In this document: positions 6,534 through 10,134 of the stretch, piece by piece
Layout of the letters: each line of letters opens with the position of its first letter
Numbering within the stretch: position 1 is the stretch's first letter
Assembly (NCBI GenBank): GCA_002417905.1
Contig: DIDB01000092.1
Coordinates: 1 to 10,134, forward strand
DNA: 10,134 nucleotides
From: Pseudomonadaceae bacterium UBA5811
GTDB lineage: Bacteria; Pseudomonadota; Gammaproteobacteria; Pseudomonadales; Pseudomonadaceae
Direction: 5' to 3'
Made by a program: the position numbers and the translations under genes
Notes under the pieces: model-generated
The model's database searches: none
The model's input: only the letters and a program-made list of their open reading frames with translations
What the model was told of the DNA's origin: nothing

Positions 6534-7823
6534 TCAGGGCAGTTCCGGACAGTTGTAAAAGGCGGTCAGGACCTTGACCAGGTGGCCCAGATCCTGGCTG
6601 CCAGCCAGTTCGCGGATGGAGTGCATGGCAAAGGTGGGCAGGCCGATATCTACGGCCCGCACGCCAGTCCGGGCAGCGGTCAGCGGGCCGATGGTCGAGC
6701 CACAGCCGATGTCACTGCGGCTGGCAAAGCACTGGACCGGGACCTCTTCGGCCAGGCACAGATGGCGGAAAAATCCGGCCGTTTCGCTGCTGGTGGCATA
6801 GCGCTGACTGCTGTTGACCTTGATCACCGGCCCGGCATTCAGCTTGGGACAGTGATTGCTGTCGTGTTTGTCCGGATAGTTGGGATGCACGGCATGGGCA
6901 TTGTCCGTGGAGACCAGCAGGGAGCGGCTGATGACCCGCGGGAAGGCATCCCCCCCCGGCAACAGCCGGCCCAGCACCTGTTCCAGAAAAGGGCTGTCCG
7001 CCCCACAGCAGGATGTGGAGCCAACCTCTTCGTGGTCATTGCAGACCAGCAGGCAGGTCTGCTCGCTGCCGGCCTGCAGCAGGGCCTGCAGTCCGGCATA
7101 GCAGGACAGCAGGTTATCCAGCCGGGCACCGGCAATAAACTCGCCATGCAGGCCCACCAGGGCTGCGGGCTGGGTGTCGTAAAGGCTGAGCTCATGGTCG
7201 AGCACCACATCGGCCACCAGATCATGCTCCCGGGTCAACTGGTCAGCCAGCAGGGCACGCAGGTCAGGATGTTCCTGGCCGCCCAGCTGGGCCAGAATGG
7301 GCGGCAGCTCGGTCTGCGGGTTGATGGCCCAGCCCTGGTTGGCCTCCCGGTGCAGGTGGATGGCCAGTTGCGGAATGACGGCAATGGGCTGGCGGAAATC
7401 CAGCAGCCGGCTTTCGATCCGCCCGTCCCGGCTGAAGGTCACCCGGCCGGCAAGGGACAGGTCACGGTCAAACCAGGGGGCCAGCAGCGCACCTCCATAA
7501 ACCTCCACTCCCAGCTGCCAGAAATTCTGGCGCAGCAGCTCCGGCTGGGGTTTGACTTTCAGACCGGGGCTGTCGGTATGGGCACCCACCAGGCGGATGC
7601 CATTCTCCAGCACCGCCCGGTTACCCAGCTGAAAGGCAATGATGGAGGAGCTGTTGCGGGTTACATAGTACCGGCCGCCTTTGTTTAGCAGCCAGGGCTC
7701 GCGTTCATCCAGCGGCCGGAATCCGGCGGACTGCAGGCGGTGGGCCAGATTGCGGGTTGCGTGGAATGGGGTCGGCGAGGCTTGCAGAAAGGCGAGCAGG
7801 CCCTGGTTGAGTTCCTCTTGCAT
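6534..7823 (-). CDS. apeB: M18-family metallo-aminopeptidase
   Basis: A 429-residue cytoplasmic di-metal aminopeptidase of family M18 (aspartyl aminopeptidase/yeast Ape1 relatives), which removes N-terminal, often acidic, residues from peptides and usually forms a tetrahedral dodecamer. The metal and catalytic residues are all present: H82 in GAHTDSP, D236 in ARLDN, E265 and E266 in NDHEEVGS, D307 in VSTDNAH, and H401 in AMHSIREL. Length is normal for the family and it corresponds to PA3247. The start at 7823 has GGGAG seven bases upstream, but that Shine-Dalgarno lies in the 3' arm of an eight-base hairpin. The gene follows rluA by 78 bases with no terminator between, so read-through from the min-rluA run is likely. 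The symbol follows Pseudomonas usage; exact substrate preference is unknown. Confidence 0.95.
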   Translation of the reverse strand: MQEELNQGLLAFLQASPTPFHATRNLAHRLQSAGFRPLDEREPWLLNKGGRYYVTRNSSSIIAFQLGNRAVLENGIRLVGAHTDSPGLKVKPQPELLRQNFWQLGVEVYGGALLAPWFDRDLSLAGRVTFSRDGRIESRLLDFRQPIAVIPQLAIHLHREANQGWAINPQTELPPILAQLGGQEHPDLRALLADQLTREHDLVADVVLDHELSLYDTQPAALVGLHGEFIAGARLDNLLSCYAGLQALLQAGSEQTCLLVCNDHEEVGSTSCCGADSPFLEQVLGRLLPGGDAFPRVISRSLLVSTDNAHAVHPNYPDKHDSNHCPKLNAGPVIKVNSSQRYATSSETAGFFRHLCLAEEVPVQCFASRSDIGCGSTIGPLTAARTGVRAVDIGLPTFAMHSIRELAGSQDLGHLVKVLTAFYNCPELP

Positions 7824-7830
7824 GTGTCGG

Positions 7831-7852
7831 CTCCCGGCGGCAATGCCGGGAG
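7831..7852 (-). promoter_or_regulatory. Hairpin covering the aminopeptidase ribosome-binding site
   Basis: CTCCCGGC at 7831-7838 and GCCGGGAG at 7845-7852 form a perfect eight-base inverted repeat with a six-base loop. On the minus-strand mRNA the 3' arm contains GGGAG, the aminopeptidase Shine-Dalgarno, seven bases before the ATG. The sequence after the stem is CCGACACATG, with no U-tract, so it is not an intrinsic terminator for rluA. On the plus strand only a short TTT follows. Translational restriction of the aminopeptidase is the simplest reading. Confidence 0.65.
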
Positions 7853-7901
7853 TTTAGCGAATAAGCGGACAGACAGCAGAAGATTATCGGTTTTCCGGGG
7901 C

Positions 7902-8537
7902 TCAGAACGGGGCCGGGGAGTGGAATTCCAGCCGTTCGCCGCGTTGTGGGTGAGTAATCGCCAGATGGCTGGCATGCAGGCAGAGCCGGCTGTGGGCCTG
8001 CAGGGCAGCAGCATGGGCATAGAGCTGGTCTCCCAGCAGGGGATGACCGATGGCCAGCATATGTACGCGCAGCTGATGGGAGCGGCCGGTGATCGGGGTC
8101 AGTTCGACCCGGCAGTGTTCTGCATGGCGCTCCGTGACCTGCCAGAAGGTCAGGGCATGGCGGCCCTGCTGGTGATCCACTACATGGCGGGGTTTGGTGG
8201 GGGGATCATAGCGCAGGGGCAGCTCGATCCGGCCACTGTCCTGTGGCAGCTGGCCCCAGCACAGGGCCACGTAAGTTTTGGCGGTTTCCCGGTCATGGAA
8301 CTGGCGGGACAGTTCCCGGTGGCTGTCCGGGTCCCGGGCCAGCACCAGCAGGCCGGAGGTTTCCCAGTCCAGCCGGTGGACGATCCTGGCCTCCGGATAG
8401 CCATTTTCCTGCAGCCGGGTAATCAGGCAGTCCCGGTTGTCCTCGGCCCGGCCGGGCACGGATAGCAGCAGCCCGGGCTTCTCCACGATCAGCAGGGCAG
8501 CATCCTGGTACAGGATGCGGATATGGGTTAATGGCAT
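7902..8537 (-). CDS. rluA: Dual-specificity 23S rRNA/tRNA pseudouridine synthase
   Basis: A 211-residue RluA-family enzyme, which in E. coli isomerises U746 of 23S rRNA and U32 of several tRNAs. The catalytic aspartate is D57 in HRLDWETSGLLVLA. Further family blocks are KTYVALCWG (about 87-95), LPLRYDPPTKPRH, ITGRSHQLRVHMLAIGHPLLGD (about 148-169) and LHASHLAITHP. There is no S4 RNA-binding domain, as expected for RluA rather than RluC/RluD, and the length is near E. coli RluA (219). The start at 8537 is the family-consistent one, although no Shine-Dalgarno is visible before it. It lies 60 bases downstream of minE, with a strong hairpin in the gap; the same minE-rluA order occurs in Pseudomonas. 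The exact target nucleotides are inferred from the family. Confidence 0.93.
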   Translation of the reverse strand: MPLTHIRILYQDAALLIVEKPGLLLSVPGRAEDNRDCLITRLQENGYPEARIVHRLDWETSGLLVLARDPDSHRELSRQFHDRETAKTYVALCWGQLPQDSGRIELPLRYDPPTKPRHVVDHQQGRHALTFWQVTERHAEHCRVELTPITGRSHQLRVHMLAIGHPLLGDQLYAHAAALQAHSRLCLHASHLAITHPQRGERLEFHSPAPF

Positions 8538-8560
8538 GGACAGTCTGCAGTGATGGGCAG

Positions 8561-8584
8561 CCCTGCCGCCCTGGGCGGGCAGGG
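8561..8584 (-). other. GC-rich hairpin between minE and rluA
   Basis: CCCTGCC (8561-8567) pairs with GGCAGGG (8578-8584), and after a one-base bulge GCC pairs with GGC around a three-base loop, giving ten pairs. Neither strand has a T-tract after the stem, so it is not a classical terminator. On the minus-strand mRNA it lies between the minE stop and the rluA start, where it could slow 3' exonucleases and protect the min message, or reduce rluA expression. Confidence 0.55.
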
Positions 8585-8597
8585 GTGGCTGTTTCGC

Positions 8598-8867
8598 TCA
8601 GCGCGAGGGCTCCCGACTTTCTGGCAGGGTGACATTGAGCTCAAGGATGGAGTAGTTGCCCTGGTTTTCCAGGGCAACCTGAACCTGGTCATGCTCGATG
8701 CTGACGTATTTGCGGATGACTTCCAGCAGCTCCTGCTGCAGGGCGGGCAGATAGTCGGGCGCATTACGCTGGCTGCGCTCATGGGCCACGATGATCTGCA
8801 GACGCTCTTTCGCGATGGAGGCAGGGGTCTGCTTTTTGCGATCACGAAAGAACTCGAAAAAATTCAT
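8598..8867 (-). CDS. minE: Cell division topological specificity factor MinE
   Basis: An 89-residue MinE, of normal length. It binds MinD at the membrane, stimulates its ATPase and drives the pole-to-pole oscillation that keeps MinC away from midcell. The N-terminal [11 protein letters not shown] is the membrane-binding amphipathic segment; [13 protein letters not shown] (about 19-31) is the MinD-contact helix/strand; the C-terminal half (about 35-85: [34 protein letters not shown]) is the dimeric topological-specificity domain. Its ATG overlaps the minD stop as ATGA, and GGAGG, six bases upstream, lies within the last codons of minD, so the two are translationally coupled. Confidence 0.97.
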   Translation of the reverse strand: MNFFEFFRDRKKQTPASIAKERLQIIVAHERSQRNAPDYLPALQQELLEVIRKYVSIEHDQVQVALENQGNYSILELNVTLPESREPSR

Positions 8868-9679
8868 TCACGACCTCCGAACAGGCGTTTCAGGAAGCCG
8901 GGCCGTTTCATGTCGAGGAAGCGGTGCTCCACATCCTTGCCCAGCAGGCGGTCCACTGCATCACTGTAGGCCATGCCGGCATCACTCTGTTCATCCAGGA
9001 TCACCGGGATGCCTTGGTTGGAGGCGCGCAGTACGGACTTGGATTCCGGAATGACCCCCAGCAGCGGAATGGAGAGGATTTCCTCGACGTCCTCAAGGCC
9101 CAGCATCTCGCCGTTATTGACCCGCTCAGGATGATAGCGGGTCAGCAGCAGGTGTTCGCGGACCGGCTCTCCGCCCTGTTCAGCCCGGCGGGACTTGCTG
9201 GCCAGCAGGCCCAGCATCCGGTCAGAGTCCCGCACCGAAGAGACTTCAGGGTTGGTGACTACGATGGCCTCATCGGCAAAGTACATGGCCAGATGGGCAC
9301 CTTTCTCGATACCGGCCGGCGAGTCGCAAATGATGTATTCGAAACTTTCGGCCAGCTCATTGATGACCCGCTCTACACCTTCCTGGGTCAGGGCATCCTT
9401 GTCACGGGTCTGGCTGGCCGCCAGTACATAGAGGTTTTCCAGCCGCCGGTCCTTGATCAGCGCCTGGGCCAGGCTGGCATCGTTCTGGATGACATTGACG
9501 AAGTCATAAACGACCCGCCGTTCACAGCCCATGATCAGGTCCAGATTACGCAGTCCGACGTCAAAGTCGATGATGACGGTCTTGTGACCGCGCAGGGCAA
9601 GCCCGGTGCCGATGGCAGCGCTGGTGGTCGTTTTGCCGACGCCACCCTTGCCGGAAGTGACTACGATAATCTTGGCCAA
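8864..9679 (-). CDS. minD: Septum site-determining ATPase MinD (TTG start)
   Basis: A 271-residue ParA/MinD-type ATPase that dimerises with ATP, binds the inner membrane and recruits MinC to block FtsZ at the poles. The deviant Walker A GKGGVGKT is at 10-17 with signature K11; [14 protein letters not shown] (about 39-52) and DSPAGIE (Walker B region) follow; the last residues, [14 protein letters not shown], are the membrane-targeting amphipathic helix. The start codon is TTG at 9679-9677: an in-frame TGA lies only two codons before it, and the next methionine is residue 50, after the Walker A. A Shine-Dalgarno-like AGGGTGA (9692-9686) is seven bases from the TTG. Length and sequence agree closely with Pseudomonas MinD. 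It is 85 bases from minC and overlaps minE by four. Confidence 0.97.
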   Translation of the reverse strand: MAKIIVVTSGKGGVGKTTTSAAIGTGLALRGHKTVIIDFDVGLRNLDLIMGCERRVVYDFVNVIQNDASLAQALIKDRRLENLYVLAASQTRDKDALTQEGVERVINELAESFEYIICDSPAGIEKGAHLAMYFADEAIVVTNPEVSSVRDSDRMLGLLASKSRRAEQGGEPVREHLLLTRYHPERVNNGEMLGLEDVEEILSIPLLGVIPESKSVLRASNQGIPVILDEQSDAGMAYSDAVDRLLGKDVEHRFLDMKRPGFLKRLFGGRE

Positions 9680-9685
9680 GGTGCT

Positions 9686-9692
9686 TCACCCT
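9686..9692 (-). promoter_or_regulatory. Ribosome-binding site fixing the minD TTG start
   Basis: AGGGTGA on the minus strand ends six bases before the TTG codon and contains the in-frame TGA that rules out any longer minD reading frame. The moderate match plus a TTG codon suggests initiation weaker than that of minE, which has GGAGG and ATG. The remaining 85 bases between minC and minD hold no convincing promoter or terminator. Confidence 0.6.
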
Positions 9693-9764
9693 AATCTTGA
9701 AATTGGCCGGATTCCGCGCTGGGCAAAACACCGGCTGGTCCTGTAAAAATCACGGGAGTATCCG

Positions 9765-10134
9765 TTAAAGGGGCGCGATGTTCAATACGTGGCCGGAGAG
9801 GCTGATCTGGGTCGCTGTCCCCCACAGCGGCTCACGGCGCAGGTCCTCGGCTACCTTGTATTGGCCGGCAATGGACAGCAGCTCGGCGGACAGGCGCTGG
9901 CAGAAAATCCGGGCACTGCTGTCACCCTTGATGCCCGCCAGTGCCCGGCCACGCAGTGGGGCATAAACGTGGATGTTGCCGTCAGCCAGAATTTCCGCTC
10001 CGGGACTGACCGGCGCCAGCACGATCAGGTCGCCACCCTGGGCATAAACCTGCTGGCCACTGCGCACCGGGTGGCTGATGATCCGGGCCGGCCGGGCAGC
10101 GGGCACCTCTGCCGGAGGCAGTACGGCTTCGGGG
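9765..10134 (-). CDS. minC: Septum site-determining protein MinC, C-terminal domain (partial)
   Basis: The last 122 residues of MinC, which is the FtsZ-polymer inhibitor of the Min system; the N-terminal FtsZ-inhibiting domain lies beyond the window. The visible part has [44 protein letters not shown] in several short blocks, the right-handed beta-helix that dimerises and binds MinD, followed by the conserved [16 protein letters not shown] and a final [17 protein letters not shown] end, with TAA as stop. The reading frame stays open to the window edge, with a proline/alanine-rich linker ([17 protein letters not shown]) before the domain, so the GTG at 10106 is an internal valine and not a start. 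It is first in the minCDE order, with an 85-base gap to minD. The minC promoter is outside the window. Confidence 0.96.
   Translation of the reverse strand, partial: PEAVLPPAEVPAARPARIISHPVRSGQQVYAQGGDLIVLAPVSPGAEILADGNIHVYAPLRGRALAGIKGDSSARIFCQRLSAELLSIAGQYKVAEDLRREPLWGTATQISLSGHVLNIAPL

Noticed and set aside
10104..10106. GTG as the start of a short 113-residue protein
   Set aside because: The frame continues open to the window edge with a typical MinC linker, so it is an internal codon of truncated minC.
1..10134. tRNA, rRNA, CRISPR arrays, insertion sequences, prophage or toxin-antitoxin genes
   Set aside because: No repeats with spacers, transposase motifs or RNA-gene signatures were seen; all space is accounted for by core genes and short intergenic gaps.

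Overview
The window is chromosomal core DNA from a high-GC gammaproteobacterium, most likely a member of the Pseudomonadales or a close relative. Two things point there. The protein sequences are very close to the Pseudomonas families I know (MinD, MinE, Prc, TrpE, gamma-carbonic anhydrase-like). The gene order minC-minD-minE-rluA-M18 aminopeptidase ... quinone oxidoreductase-prc-EAL/CBS/GGDEF also matches, from memory, the P. aeruginosa PA3243-PA3247 and PA3256-PA3258 blocks, here joined without the genes that lie between them. I cannot name a genus. I see no mobile element, CRISPR array, rRNA or tRNA.

Layout. Bases 2-253 (+) are the 3' end of trpE. Bases 269-676 (-) encode a small secreted cysteine-containing protein that I do not recognise. 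A 134-bp divergent intergenic region follows, holding a near-consensus Zur (zinc uptake regulator) operator over a probable -10 element. It controls 811-1371 (+), a gamma-carbonic anhydrase-like protein of the zinc-starvation (PA5540) type. Convergent to it is 1379-3184 (-), an EAL-CBS-CBS-GGDEF protein of c-di-GMP metabolism, preceded on its strand by prc, the periplasmic tail-specific protease (3281-5425, -). A PIG3/QOR-type zinc-free quinone oxidoreductase (5571-6533, +) is divergent from prc. It abuts end to end an M18 aminopeptidase (6534-7823, -). That gene, rluA (7902-8537, -), minE (8598-8867, -), minD (8864-9679, -) and the C-terminal part of minC (9765 to the window end, -) form one co-directional run.

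How the genes relate. MinC, MinD and MinE are the division-site selection system, with minD and minE translationally coupled by an ATGA overlap and minD starting at TTG. RluA modifies rRNA/tRNA, and the aminopeptidase probably recycles cytoplasmic peptides. Hairpins sit in both minE-rluA and rluA-aminopeptidase gaps, and the second one buries the aminopeptidase Shine-Dalgarno, suggesting post-transcriptional tuning along the run. Prc degrades or processes periplasmic proteins. The EAL/GGDEF gene has its own probable promoter overlapping the prc terminator.

I found no previously undescribed multi-gene system. The observations most worth a second look are the solitary Zur-controlled gamma-carbonic anhydrase, the hairpin over the aminopeptidase ribosome-binding site, the promoter/terminator overlap upstream of the EAL gene, and a run of apparent base-to-G errors in the first ~80 bases that corrupts the trpE end.
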